IMG/VR virus record: IMGVR_UViG_3300021062_000026
Coordinates: 1 to 45,184 of that record
From: a virus
Length of the DNA stretch: 45,184 nt
Reading direction: 5' to 3' (one strand)
In this document: positions 15,994 through 23,370 of the stretch, one piece after another
Layout of the letters: each line of letters starts with the position of its first letter
Numbering within the stretch: the stretch's first letter is position 1
The notes under the pieces: model-generated
What the model was told of the DNA's origin: nothing
Databases searched by the model: none
Seen by the model: the letters and a program-made list of their open reading frames with translations, nothing else
Made by a program: the position numbers and the translations under genes

Positions 15994-16001
15994 CAGGAAA
16001 A

Positions 16002-16121
16002 TCAAGTTTTCGGGACACTAGGAACCGGAGTCGGGACGGGCGCGGGCTGCTCCGGCGGGGGCTCGTCTTTGAACAGCTCGCCGGGGTCCTGGTACTCCTC
16101 GGGCCCTTTGCGCGGGCTCAC
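16002..16121 (-). CDS. 39-residue acidic proline-rich peptide
   Basis: A GTG at 16121 overlaps the stop of the upstream 25-residue frame (GTGA) and opens a 39-codon frame beginning VSPRKGPEEYQDPGELFKDE and ending in a Pro/Val-rich tail. The coupling pattern matches the neighbouring genes, which supports real translation. Its stop lies inside the TTGATT element of the next promoter. Function unknown. Confidence 0.5.
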   Translation of the reverse strand: MSPRKGPEEYQDPGELFKDEPPPEQPAPVPTPVPSVPKT

Positions 16122-16195
16122 GCGCACCTCCTCGTCGCTCTCCCGATGCGCCCCAGGACGTAGCCCACGGCGGCGGCCAGGATGTAGGCGGTCAC
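16118..16195 (-). CDS. 25-residue membrane micropeptide candidate
   Basis: A GTG at 16195 overlaps the helicase-loader-like stop (GTGA). The 25 codons encode VTAYILAAAVGYVLGR, a compact hydrophobic helix, followed by a basic end (IGRATRRCA). The following gene again overlaps by GTGA. The double overlap and the clean membrane-plus-basic composition are the reasons to call it; length alone would not support it. Confidence 0.42.
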   Translation of the reverse strand: MTAYILAAAVGYVLGRIGRATRRCA

Positions 16196-16548
16196 AGCGG
16201 CCCGCCTTCGCCGAGCAGCTCCCCCGGGTCGATCCGGCTCACGCCGTTCAGCCTCGGCGCCTTCTTCTCCCAGCCGTGGTAGTCCCGCCACTCGGGCGAG
16301 CCCGCGATCAGGTACGCGCCGTTCACGCCGGCCGAGGAGCGCGCGGGCTTCGCGAGCTTCCGGATGGCCGCGACGGTCGGCGCGTACTCGCTCGTCGCGA
16401 TGAGCTTCTTGACCGCCTCCGCGACGGGCCGGTCCTCCAGGTCGGCGAGCGAGGCCTTGTAGACGGCCTGGGTGTCCGCCCCGAAGGGGAACGAGGGCCA
16501 CGCGGCCGAGATGATCTTCGAGATGGCGTCGAATCCAGCGGGGGTCAT
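16192..16548 (-). CDS. Replicative helicase loader/inhibitor-like protein
   Basis: This 118-residue protein has an N-terminal helical domain similar to the phage helicase loader group (G39P/G40P loader type): AAWPSFPFGADTQAVYKASL, then LEDRPVAEAVKKLIATSEYA, then PTVAAIRKL. The pattern of a WP, a Tyr helix, an Asp-rich turn and PTxxxIR is typical of proteins that deliver the replicative helicase to an initiator at the origin. The gene lies directly downstream of a DUF1376-like initiator gene, with overlap, which fits. No phage-encoded helicase was recognised, so the host DnaB would be the target. Family assignment is by motif resemblance. Confidence 0.68.
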   Translation of the reverse strand: MTPAGFDAISKIISAAWPSFPFGADTQAVYKASLADLEDRPVAEAVKKLIATSEYAPTVAAIRKLAKPARSSAGVNGAYLIAGSPEWRDYHGWEKKAPRLNGVSRIDPGELLGEGGPL

Positions 16549-17495
16549 GGGTCTTTTCCGGTCAGGAGTTTCAAGCCAGCCTGCAACGCGGGGTCGACCC
16601 CGCCCGGGGAGTCGCGCGCCTGTCGTTCCCGGATCCCGGCGTAGCCCTTGGGCTCGGACTTCACGCGCGCGGCCGCTCGGAGGTTCGGCCACTTGTTCCA
16701 GTCGCCCTCGAGCAGCGAGATCGTCGCGTTGGCGACGTGGAACGGGTCGGCGGAGCCGAGCATCTGCCGCGCGCGCTTCGCGATCTCCGTGGGCGGGTGC
16801 TTGTTGAGCATCCTGATCGCGGCCTTGTAGTCCTTCTCGGCCGGGACGTAGGGCTCGGCTCGCCCGCTCTTGAGCCACTCGCTCTGGAACCACGCCACGA
16901 ACTGGCCGTGCTTGTTCTTCTCCTCCGGAGCCGGATCCTCGACGGGCGGAGGCTCCGCCGCGTGCGGCGGACGCTCCGAAGGAGCGAAGGTACTGGTACT
17001 GGTACAGTCAGGAGTTGAACGCGCGTTGAGCGCCCGTTCATCGGCCGCTGTAGCGACCCTACTAGGGGGGCTACTAGGGTTGCTTGAGCCACCCTTCGGC
17101 AGGCCCCGCTCTGTGCGCGCCGCCTCCTTGAGCTCGTCGAGCCGATCGTTCTTTGCTCGGCGTGCCGCCGCACCTCGCCGCCCGGCATCAGCCGCGCGCT
17201 CGACAGCTTCGAGCGCCAGCGTCCGCTCGGCTTCCAGTCGCGGGTTGACGAGCAGCCCGTCCTTCTCGACGAACATGGGTCGCACCTGCGCCCAGGTGTC
17301 GTCGAAGTCGCGCGCCTTGCTCCCGCAGAGCCGGCGCCAGTATGTCTCCTCGGCGGGCAGCGGCCCGTCGAGCCACTCCAGGTCCAGCATCTGCCGATAC
17401 AGGCCTGCGGCTTCGAGCGTCATCACCTGCACGTAACGGTCGAGCAGGAACGCCTTGGGGTACCAAGGGTAGTAGTCGAGCGGCGCGGAGCTCAC
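16545..17495 (-). CDS. DUF1376-like replication initiator/replisome organiser
   Basis: This 316-residue protein opens LDYYPWYPKAFLLDRYVQVM, followed by LEAAGLYRQMLDLEWLDGPL, the DUF1376 (YdaU-like) signature found at the N-terminus of phage replication proteins with a winged-helix fold. A low-complexity Ser/Thr/Pro linker (about 140-190) joins a C-terminal domain with YVPAEKDYKAAIRMLNKHPP and WNKWPNL. Such proteins are thought to bind the phage origin and recruit the helicase loader, which here is the next gene. GTG 17495 is the start because it overlaps the upstream stop. The origin may lie inside this gene, as in lambda, but no repeat cluster was confirmed. Confidence 0.75.
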   Translation of the reverse strand: MSSAPLDYYPWYPKAFLLDRYVQVMTLEAAGLYRQMLDLEWLDGPLPAEETYWRRLCGSKARDFDDTWAQVRPMFVEKDGLLVNPRLEAERTLALEAVERAADAGRRGAAARRAKNDRLDELKEAARTERGLPKGGSSNPSSPPSRVATAADERALNARSTPDCTSTSTFAPSERPPHAAEPPPVEDPAPEEKNKHGQFVAWFQSEWLKSGRAEPYVPAEKDYKAAIRMLNKHPPTEIAKRARQMLGSADPFHVANATISLLEGDWNKWPNLRAAARVKSEPKGYAGIRERQARDSPGGVDPALQAGLKLLTGKDP

Positions 17496-17707
17496 TCTGC
17501 CTCTCCCCTCTCCGCGCTCCTGAGCAGAGCGCGCCCCTCTTCCAGCTTCACTTTGAGTCGTTCCATCTGGCCCAGGAGCGCGTCGTGCTCCCGGATGGCG
17601 ATGTCCAAGGCCGTCAGGATCGCGAGCCACGTCTCCCCGTCCGCTCGCTCCTCGTCCTCGCCGGCGTACTCGTTCAGGGCGTCGTAGAGCGTCTGGAGGG
17701 CGCTCAT
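17492..17707 (-). CDS. Small coiled-coil hypothetical protein
   Basis: This 71-residue protein is acidic at the N-terminus (NEYAGEDEERADGETWLAI) and has a C-terminal heptad-like helix (LLGQMERLKVKLEEGRALLR). It overlaps the methyltransferase gene upstream and the initiator gene downstream by four bases each. The position between a DNA-modifying enzyme and a replication protein is suggestive, but no function can be assigned. Confidence 0.62.
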   Translation of the reverse strand: MSALQTLYDALNEYAGEDEERADGETWLAILTALDIAIREHDALLGQMERLKVKLEEGRALLRSAERGEAE

Positions 17708-18405
17708 GCGGCACCTCCGGAGAAGTCGAGCACCCCTTGGGCGAGGCGCTTGGCTGCGATCTCGCAGTAGCGTTCTTCGATCTCGATCCCGATGGCGCGA
17801 CGGCCCTCCAGCTTCGCGGCGAGCAAGGTGCTGAGAGAGCCGGCGAACGGGTCGAGTACTACTTGCTCCGGCGCCGTGCTCTTGCGGATGTAGAACCGCA
17901 GGAGGTCGACGGGCTTCTCGGTTGGATGCACTCGGTGCACGCCCGGGACCATCGGCGTTGATCGGATCGAGAGGTCTCGCCCGTGCCCGAGGAGCTTTCG
18001 CCCGCCGACGTGGGCAAAGAGGACCATCTCGTAGTCGTGGGCGTAGTCGCCTTCGCAGTCGCCGGGACCGTAGCTGCGCTTGTCCCAGATCAGCGCATTC
18101 TTCGTGTCCCAGTACGACGCGAGCGCGTCGTAGAAGTCCGGCATCGACTCCCAGTGGCAGAACACGTAGGCATGCGCCGGCTTGCGCATGACCCGGTCCA
18201 GGTCGAGCAGGATGGACCGCCACAGGCGGATGCCCTGCCGCTGGGCGTCGCCGCGGAGGCCCTTCTTGGCCTCGTTGGTGTACGTCATCCCGTACGGCGG
18301 ATCGGTTAGCAGAAGATCCGCGCAGCCGGCCGCCATCTCGGGCAGCACCTCCCGGCAGTCCCCGTGGTAGATCGTGATCCCGCCGTTCTCGTAGTAGGGT
18401 TTCAC
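17704..18405 (-). CDS. DNA adenine/cytosine-N4 methyltransferase
   Basis: This 233-residue protein transfers a methyl group from S-adenosylmethionine to an exocyclic amino group of DNA. It has the catalytic TDPPYG (residues 34-39) before the SAM-binding DPFAGS (about 198-203), followed by AIGIEIEERYC. This order is typical of the beta class of amino-methyltransferases. No partner restriction gene is seen, so it is an orphan phage enzyme. It could protect phage DNA from host restriction or mark it for replication or packaging. The recognition site cannot be read from the sequence. Confidence 0.9.
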   Translation of the reverse strand: MKPYYENGGITIYHGDCREVLPEMAAGCADLLLTDPPYGMTYTNEAKKGLRGDAQRQGIRLWRSILLDLDRVMRKPAHAYVFCHWESMPDFYDALASYWDTKNALIWDKRSYGPGDCEGDYAHDYEMVLFAHVGGRKLLGHGRDLSIRSTPMVPGVHRVHPTEKPVDLLRFYIRKSTAPEQVVLDPFAGSLSTLLAAKLEGRRAIGIEIEERYCEIAAKRLAQGVLDFSGGAA

Positions 18406-18800
18406 GCCGCCCTCCAGCGCTCCATCCCCAGCGCCACGCGCGCCCAGGGAGCGACCTTGTTCTCTTTGTTCGAGATCCAGGCCCGCCAGTCGGGCGCTTG
18501 GTGGCGGTGGACGCGGATGTGGCAGCCGTCGGGCCCGCCGCAGAGCGCGACGCCGTTCGCCGGGTCGTCGGGGCCGTCCCGCCCGGTCGGCAGGAAGTGG
18601 TGCGCCTCGACCTTGTAGACGCTGCCGCAGCGCTCGCAGCGCTCTCCGGCCCGCTCGCGGACGAGCCGCTTGAACCGCTCGCGCGCGCTCCGAGAGCGCT
18701 TGGCTCGCGTGCCGACTGGTCGCAGCCCCCGGCCTCGTTCCAGGCTCCGGGCTCCGCGGGCGAGGGGCGTGTGGCGGGGGGGCGCGCCCGAGCGTTTCAT
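18402..18800 (-). CDS. HNH nuclease-like protein
   Basis: This 132-residue protein has a basic N-terminus (RGLRPVGTRAKRSRSARERF) and an HNH-type core: CERCGSVYKVEAHHFLPTGR, then DPANGVALCGGPDGCHIRVH. The CxxC pairs would hold structural zinc, while AHH, Asn and the final His form the beta-beta-alpha metal site. It resembles the recombination-associated HNH proteins of lambdoid phages, but a homing-type nuclease cannot be excluded. ATG 18800 overlaps the upstream gene and the stop overlaps the methyltransferase start. Confidence 0.8.
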   Translation of the reverse strand: MKRSGAPPRHTPLARGARSLERGRGLRPVGTRAKRSRSARERFKRLVRERAGERCERCGSVYKVEAHHFLPTGRDGPDDPANGVALCGGPDGCHIRVHRHQAPDWRAWISNKENKVAPWARVALGMERWRAA

Positions 18801-19435
18801 CGGCCGTACTCGCCCGGCTTGCAGGGATTGCCGTGTCCGGTCGGCCTCTCCGGGCCGCAGGCGTCGAACAAGGGCCAGACCTCCGGCGCGTCCTTCGGGT
18901 AGCACGCTCCCTGCGGCCGCATGCCCCGGACGCGCGCGCAGAACAGCCAGTCCACGCACGACATGATCGAGATGCGGCGCGTGCCCCTCGCGAGCCATGC
19001 CTCGCGCACCGGCCCGTCAGTCTGGTTCTCCGCCGTACGTGGCTCGGCGGGCAGGAGCGCGTCGAGGTCGGAGTACGCCTGCTCCCACATGCCGATGCTC
19101 TCGGGCGTCAGGCGCTCGCAGTCCGCCGAGGCCCACCAGAACAGGTCGTTGCAGTTGACGAAGATCGTGACGGGCGCGTACTCGCCGTCGGTGCGCCACC
19201 AGATCTCGGGATGGTTGTCGAAGCCGCCGAGCCGGAACACGCGGTGGAGGAAGTCCCGCGCGCCCTCCGCGTCCTGCGCTCGGCGCTTGAGCCTTTCGTT
19301 CTCGACCACCAGCGCGGCGAGCGCGTCGCGGGCGGAGTCCCAGTAGGCGGGCTCGGGCTCCACGAAGGCGTGACTGTCGAGGCTTTCGCCCTTGTCCAGC
19401 GCCGCCGCGACGAGGTTCGCGAGGGAGGCGCTCAT
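18797..19435 (-). CDS. Hypothetical protein with N-terminal helix and Trp/Cys-rich core
   Basis: This 212-residue protein has a helical N-terminus (SLANLVAAALDKGESLDSHA; later ALVVENERLKRRAQDAEGAR) and an aromatic core (HPEIWWRTDGEYAPVTIF, NDLFWWASADCERLTPE). The C-terminal Cys/Pro-rich part reads SIMSCVDWLFCARVRGMRPQ and GNPCKPGEYGR. No family is recognised. Codon use and overlaps with both neighbours support it as a real gene of the leftward operon. Confidence 0.65.
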   Translation of the reverse strand: MSASLANLVAAALDKGESLDSHAFVEPEPAYWDSARDALAALVVENERLKRRAQDAEGARDFLHRVFRLGGFDNHPEIWWRTDGEYAPVTIFVNCNDLFWWASADCERLTPESIGMWEQAYSDLDALLPAEPRTAENQTDGPVREAWLARGTRRISIMSCVDWLFCARVRGMRPQGACYPKDAPEVWPLFDACGPERPTGHGNPCKPGEYGR

Positions 19436-19659
19436 CGGGGAGCCTCGGGGCTCTCAGCCGCAGCCCCACGCGAGTTGAGGTCGACCTCCTCGTCAGACCA
19501 CGCGAGCAGACCTGCGCGGTGTTGCTCGATGGCGGCCCATGCCAAGCAGCGAAGGATGTAGACGTGGTATTGTTTTTCGTCGTCCCAGTCGGCCGGAGGA
19601 GCGGGGAACGGCGGACCTCCGGGGGGCGGAGTCCAGTTCGGCGTGCGGCCCTCGCTCAC
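19432..19659 (-). CDS. Small hypothetical protein
   Basis: This 75-residue protein starts at GTG 19659 (GTGA overlap). It has a Pro/Gly-rich N-terminus (NWTPPPGGPPFPAPPADWDD) and a helical middle (HVYILRCLAWAAIEQHRAGL), ending in an acidic tail. It resembles nothing known to me. Confidence 0.58.
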   Translation of the reverse strand: MSEGRTPNWTPPPGGPPFPAPPADWDDEKQYHVYILRCLAWAAIEQHRAGLLAWSDEEVDLNSRGAAAESPEAPR

Positions 19660-19937
19660 GCCTTCCTCCCGCCCGCGAGGTGGGACCACTTCGCGTAGAC
19701 GGTCCCCATCTCCGGGGTGAACTCCCCCCGGCTCTGGAACGCGCGGTCGATCCGCCGGCAGACCTCGGCCACGTCCCCGCCGGCTTCCGCGAGCAGGAGG
19801 CACGCGACGTGCGACGCACGGGGCCCGGCCTCCGCGCTCCAGTCCTCGAACCGCTGGATGACGGCGGCGATCTCCTTCGCCCCGAACCGCAGACGGAACC
19901 CTTCCCCCTGACCCTTTCGGACCTTCACGTCGCGCAT
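19656..19937 (-). CDS. First gene of the replication/modification operon, hypothetical
   Basis: This 93-residue protein begins MRDVKVRKGQGEGFRLRFGA and is mixed helix and strand (DWSAEAGPRASHVACLLLAE). The ATG is preceded by a GAGAGGG-like ribosome site. It is the most upstream gene of the overlapping series that runs to 16002. No recognisable promoter with an AT-rich -10 was found in the 196 bases upstream, so expression may depend on transcription from the integrase side. Function unknown. Confidence 0.65.
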   Translation of the reverse strand: MRDVKVRKGQGEGFRLRFGAKEIAAVIQRFEDWSAEAGPRASHVACLLLAEAGGDVAEVCRRIDRAFQSRGEFTPEMGTVYAKWSHLAGGRKA

Positions 19938-20133
19938 GACGACCCTCTCGCTGGAGGGCCCCGGCGCGCGCCACCTTGACGGCGCTCGGGTTGCCCCCGG
20001 TTGCGTCCCTCTGCGCGCTCCTGCGCGGCCCCGCACACCACTGTCAGGGCCCGACTTACACGCCGTTGCGCGCCCCTGCGCGCCCCTGCCCGTTCCTGCC
20101 TACGGGTCAAGCACCACGAGCGTGCTGTGATGC
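19938..20133. repeat. Repeat-rich region beside the integrase 3' end (attP candidate)
   Basis: This gene-free stretch holds three adjacent 10-bp units (20071-20080 CGCCCCTGCG, 20081-20090 CGCCCCTGCC, 20091-20100 CGTTCCTGCC). A related pair lies upstream (20011-20030, CTGCGCGCTC and CTGCGCGGCC). A nested inverted repeat follows (ACGGGT at 20102-20107 with ACCCGT at 20136-20141; AGCAC at 20110-20114 with GTGCT at 20122-20126). Integrase arm sites and phage attachment sites commonly lie next to int, so this is the best attP candidate. The inverted repeat could instead be the integrase terminator. Confidence 0.45.
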
Positions 20134-21351
20134 CTACCCGTCGCCAGTTCGTACAGAGAGCGCAGGTGCCGGGGGACGAGACTCGCCCTCGGCTGGTACG
20201 CTTGGCAGGTTGCCGCCACCCGGTAGCGCCGGCAAGCAAGCGACGGCGGTTTTCAGGACCGTAAACTCGTCGTCGATGTAACCCGTTGTCGTGCGCGCGT
20301 CTGCGTGTCCCAAAATCCGCTGGATCGCGAGCGGGTTCGCGCCCGCTCGGTAGAGCCGCGTCGCCGCGGTGCGTCTCAGAGCGTGGCAATGGACCCGCCG
20401 CCCGGTCGCGTCGATCTTCTCGATGCCGGCAATCTCGAGCAGCCCGTGTAGCTCGTACAGGTAACGCTTGGTGTTCGCGGGCCAGGGCTCGCCCGAGCGT
20501 TGCAGGAAGATCGGCGTCGAGGGGCGGGGTCCGACGCCGTGGATCGCGCGGTAGGCGGCAGGCAGGGCGAGGATCGCCTCGAAGGTCGCGGCGTCCAAGG
20601 CGACGAGGCGCTGCTTGCGCGACTTCGTAGTTTCGGCCCGCAACCGCAGGCTTCCCCGCTCCGGATCGAGGTCTCCCCACGTCGCTCGTGTGAGCTCTCC
20701 GTAGCGCGCTCCGCCGACGATCTGCGCCCGCAGCATCGGGTCGAAGGGGTAGCCGCCGCGCTCCCGGTCCCGCTCCCCGGCGGCCTGGACGAGCTTGTGC
20801 GCCTCCCACTCCGTCAGGGCGCGCGCGATCCGCCGCCGGTGCGGGGCCGCCGTCGAGAGCTTCGCCAGGCCCTGGATCGGGTTGACGGCCAAGATCCCGT
20901 GCTGGATCGCGTGGCGCAGGGCGGCTTGCAGGTAGTCGATCCCGGCGTTGATGGTCGAGTTCGAGAGCCCCTCCTTCGACTTCTGCTGGCGCCAGCGCAG
21001 GAGCACGGGGCGCGAGATGTCCCGGACGATCTTGAGGCGCAGGTCCTCCTGCAAGCGCCGGAAGTGGATCTCGGCGTTTTTGATCGAGCGGGGCGCGGCC
21101 CGCATCGCCAGCTCGGCCAAGTAGGACTCGATCAGCTCGGCGACGGGCATCTCCGGGCCGCGCTCGGAGAGCATCCCGGAGAGCTCGAGGTCGCGGTCCC
21201 GGATGCGCTTGGCGAGGGCGTACTCCGCCTCGGCCTTGGTCGCTCCGAGGATGATGCGTTTGCGCCTTCCCTGGGCGTCCTTCCAGTCCCCATACCAGGC
21301 GTCGGCGGTCCCGTGGCGCTTGACGCGCCCCCTCCCGTATCCGGATCCCAT
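20134..21351 (-). CDS. int: Tyrosine recombinase integrase
   Basis: This 405-residue protein carries out site-specific integration and excision of the phage genome by forming a covalent tyrosine-DNA intermediate. The C-terminal catalytic domain has Arg 216 (GGARYGELTR), a lysine-containing turn (TTKSRKQR), HALRRT (His 323 and Arg 326), His 349 (LGHADARTT) and the nucleophile Tyr 358. The N-terminal part (about 20-60) and a core-binding SAM-like domain (about 70-165) precede it. The start ATG gives MGSGYGRGRVKRHG, in line with family starts. An excisionase-like gene lies just upstream on the same strand. Length and residues are complete, so it is probably active. Confidence 0.95.
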   Translation of the reverse strand: MGSGYGRGRVKRHGTADAWYGDWKDAQGRRKRIILGATKAEAEYALAKRIRDRDLELSGMLSERGPEMPVAELIESYLAELAMRAAPRSIKNAEIHFRRLQEDLRLKIVRDISRPVLLRWRQQKSKEGLSNSTINAGIDYLQAALRHAIQHGILAVNPIQGLAKLSTAAPHRRRIARALTEWEAHKLVQAAGERDRERGGYPFDPMLRAQIVGGARYGELTRATWGDLDPERGSLRLRAETTKSRKQRLVALDAATFEAILALPAAYRAIHGVGPRPSTPIFLQRSGEPWPANTKRYLYELHGLLEIAGIEKIDATGRRVHCHALRRTAATRLYRAGANPLAIQRILGHADARTTTGYIDDEFTVLKTAVACLPALPGGGNLPSVPAEGESRPPAPALSVRTGDG

Positions 21352-21389
21352 AGGCGGAATTGTTACGGAAAGTCAGAACTAAGGAGTCA

Positions 21390-21635
21390 TCATTTCCCGG
21401 TAGCGCCGTATCCGTCGGTACTGGAACGGTTTAGCGAAGTAATCACCTTCGATAGCTGCCAGCGGACGGTGCGTGCGATGCGGATGGGTGCGGGTAGGAG
21501 TCCGCGCGCTTCCCATCGCCGCAAGGTCGAGCCGTCCACGCCGAGCAGGCGCGCCAATTCCTCCGTGGAGACGAAAGCGTCTCCCTCCCCGAGCCGGTCC
21601 GCCTTCGCGTCCGGCTGAGGTTTCTCCCGAGCCAT
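21390..21635 (-). CDS. Excisionase-like MerR-type HTH protein
   Basis: This 81-residue protein contains a MerR/excisionase-type winged helix-turn-helix: STEELARLLGVDGSTLRRWE, then ARGLLPAPIRI. Small proteins of this type next to integrase usually bind attP arm sites and direct excision, and they may also regulate int. ATG 21635 is chosen (MAREKPQPDAKADRL); an upstream start at 21686 would add 17 residues. The stop lies 38 nt before int. Two palindromes further upstream (21774-21806) may be its operators or those of another regulator. Confidence 0.78.
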   Translation of the reverse strand: MAREKPQPDAKADRLGEGDAFVSTEELARLLGVDGSTLRRWEARGLLPAPIRIARTVRWQLSKVITSLNRSSTDGYGATGK

Positions 21636-21773
21636 GTAGAAGTCTCTCTTCCCGCTACCCGCGCGCGAGCGTTCCGCGAGGCCCATCTCGGGAGCCGGCG
21701 CGCGCGGTCAACACACCACTGGCGCCCACTCTGCCAAGTCGGCGGTGTGCATGCCCCCGGAATGCATGGGAAG

Positions 21774-21806
21774 CGGAATATTCCCGCACCGGACGCGGGA
21801 TTCCCG
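21774..21806. promoter_or_regulatory. Pair of palindromic operator candidates
   Basis: Two palindromes lie about two helical turns apart: GGAATATTCC at 21775-21784 within CGGAATATTCCCG, and CGGGATTCCCG at 21796-21806 (5-bp arms around one base). Their centres are about 21.5 bp apart. They lie upstream of the excisionase-like gene in a 240-bp stretch without other genes. The similarity and spacing suggest cooperative binding of one dimeric regulator. Confidence 0.5.
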
Positions 21807-21875
21807 ATACTAGGCCGTTAGAGGGGGCCGGCTTCCTACCGTGTCGCGATTGGCGGACTATGCCTTCGGCGGCCC

Positions 21876-22094
21876 CTACTGCGCGAAGCGCTGGCACTCG
21901 TGCCTGTACGTACCGTTGGGCTCTAGCTCGATACGCCAGCCGCAGTCGTCACAGTGCGGGACGAAGCCGGGCCCGTCAGGCGAGCGCCAGCCCCAGACGG
22001 CAGTGGGCTTGAGCGACAGGGGGTCGAGCAGGAGCCGGATCGCGACAAGCTCGCCGTGCTCGTCCACGATGCGGGTGCGCTTCTCGGGTTCCAT
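21876..22094 (-). CDS. Small zinc-ribbon hypothetical protein
   Basis: This 72-residue protein begins MEPEKRTRIVDEHGELVAIR and has a C-terminal zinc-ribbon pattern (HCDDCGWRIELEPNGTYRHE then Cys). It has its own promoter candidate (22116-22144) and a GAAGGGG ribosome site about six bases before the ATG. Function unknown; such small ribbon proteins are common beside phage lysogeny genes. Confidence 0.68.
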   Translation of the reverse strand: MEPEKRTRIVDEHGELVAIRLLLDPLSLKPTAVWGWRSPDGPGFVPHCDDCGWRIELEPNGTYRHECQRFAQ

Positions 22095-22115
22095 GCTCTA
22101 CCCCTTCGGGCGGGA

Positions 22116-22144
22116 CTATCAACTTGACGCACGCGACAGCGCAA
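22116..22144 (-). promoter_or_regulatory. Leftward promoter candidate
   Basis: On the minus strand TTGCGC (22144-22139), a 17-nt spacer and TGATAG (22121-22116) precede the zinc-ribbon gene. Transcription could continue into the excisionase-like and integrase genes. Confidence 0.42.
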
Positions 22145-22415
22145 GATCCGATCGCTTCAAGGCTTGCGACGGGTGAAAACGATGGACGCGACGCGCGCGA
22201 GGAGTACGCTTTTCGGGGCTGTTGCGAGCGGCCCGCTCTCTACCAAGCCCGCGTCATCCCTGGTTCGGCATGACCGAAACGAGATGCCGGAAAACGCACT
22301 ACTTCAAATGCAAGAGCGCGCTATCATGATCGCGCTATTGCGATCGATAAATAAACGGCGACGGCGCCCGGCTCTCTGAAAAGACCACCCCGCGTCGCTA
22401 GCGCGGGGAAAGAGG
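22145..22415. other. Intergenic region without a confident gene
   Basis: About 270 bases separate the leftward zinc-ribbon promoter from the tRNA-like gene. A plus-strand frame ending at 22379 exists, but it lacks a clear ribosome site and convincing composition. The notable element is an 8-bp direct repeat CGCGCTAT at 22317-22324 and 22331-22338, split by CATGAT, in a locally less GC-rich stretch. It may be a regulator site. Confidence 0.4.
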
Positions 22416-22483
22416 TGGAGGCGAGGGGATTTGCACCCCCGGCTCAATGACTCCCAAAGACACGGCCGCACTACGCCGCCCCC
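22416..22483 (-). tRNA. Degenerate tRNA-Pro(UGG)-like gene
   Basis: A 7-bp acceptor stem (GGGGGCG at 22483-22477 with CGCCTCC at 22423-22417, one G-U pair) and a 5-bp T stem around TGCAAAT are present. An anticodon loop TTTGGGA, identical to that of proline tRNAs, lies between them. The D arm is too short (13 nt between acceptor and anticodon stem), the anticodon stem has a mismatch, T55 is G, and CCA is not encoded. It is probably a decayed or minimal phage tRNA, or a tRNA fragment captured by recombination. Confidence 0.45.
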
Positions 22484-22561
22484 ACCCGATTCCGAGGCCA
22501 CGGTAGCGTCTGACTCGCTGTCGTGGCCTCGCCCTTTTACCCGAAGTCGGCTCGCGCTACC

Positions 22562-22738
22562 ATGCCTCACATCGCCTCCAAAGCCGACAAGCCGAAGCGC
22601 GGTCCGAAGCCCGAAACCCTCAAGCTGGAGGGTTCGTGGGAGGACGCCATCGGGCGAGCGATTCGCAAGCCGCGCCCGGCAGGCGGTTGGCCAGCCAAGA
22701 CCAAGCCCGCCAAGGCCCCGAAGGGCAAGAAGTCCTAG
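22562..22738 (+). CDS. Basic protein, paralogue of the gene on the other side of the transposase
   Basis: This 58-residue protein contains KRGPKPETLKLEGSW and RKPRPAGGWPAKTKP and ends KGKKS. It is clearly related to the minus-strand protein at 23319-23534 (KRGPKPATLKLTGDW, RKAKPAGGWPPATK). The short basic RGPKP looks like an AT-hook-type DNA contact. The stop shares a CTAG with the stop of the convergent transposase. The two paralogues point towards the transposase from both sides. No function is known to me. Confidence 0.66.
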   Translation: MPHIASKADKPKRGPKPETLKLEGSWEDAIGRAIRKPRPAGGWPAKTKPAKAPKGKKS

Positions 22739-23370
22739 GCCGGCTTCTTCCGGACCGACGCCCGGTAGATCAGGCGCTTGCCCTGCGCCTTGCGAATCGC
22801 GAGTGCGGTCCGTGCGCCGTCGTCCATCTTCCGGTTCGTATAGCGGAAGGCGAATTCCGAGGCGTAGCGGTGCAGGTGGTGGCGGCTGACGCTGTGGTAC
22901 ACGCCGGTCAGACCGCGCTTGAAGATCGCGAAGAAGGACTCGGCCGTGTTCGAGTGAACGTCACCCCGGACGTATTCGCCTTGGCTGTGATTGACGCTGT
23001 GATGCCCGCCCGCGAATTGAACTCCGACGCCTGGGTACCCCTTGTAGCTGTCGGTCATAATCCGCGCAGACGGGGCGACGTTCTGCCGGATCGCCTGCTG
23101 GAGATTGAAGCTCGTAACGCGGTCGATCGGGAAGGCGCGAGCCGCGCCGCCGCGCTCAACCAGGACCATAACCGGGGCCTTTTGGAACGGGCCGATCTTG
23201 CCGCGCCCGTGCTTATTCCGTGGCTTTCCACCAACAAAAGTCTCATCAACTTCAACGGTCCCGGTGAGCTTCGGTGGGGTCGCGGGGTCCTCCGCCATCG
23301 CGAGGCGGATGCGGTGCATCATGAAAAGGGCCGACTGGTAGGAGAGGCCCGTCTGCCGCTTGATCTCCAT
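22735..23370 (-). pseudogene. IS1595/ISXO2-type transposase lacking its N-terminal domain
   Basis: This 211-residue frame contains the DDE catalytic core of the ISXO2 group: VEVDETFVGGK (Asp 42), IMTDSYKGYP (Asp 107) and VHSNTAESFFAIFKRGL (Glu 144). The family markers HHSVNHSQGEYVRGD and SRHHLHRYASEFAFRYTNR are also present. Full-length members are about 300 residues and begin with a zinc-ribbon domain. Here the frame begins at the helix before the core (MEIKRQTGLSYQSALFMMHR), so roughly 85 residues are missing and the upstream bases belong to a small basic gene. No terminal inverted repeats were confirmed. It is probably an inactive remnant, unless a frameshift supplies another N-terminus. 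Confidence 0.8.

Noticed and set aside
22164-22379. 71-codon plus-strand frame between the zinc-ribbon gene and the tRNA-like gene
   Set aside because: No clear ribosome site, no overlap with neighbours and no convincing composition; left as intergenic.
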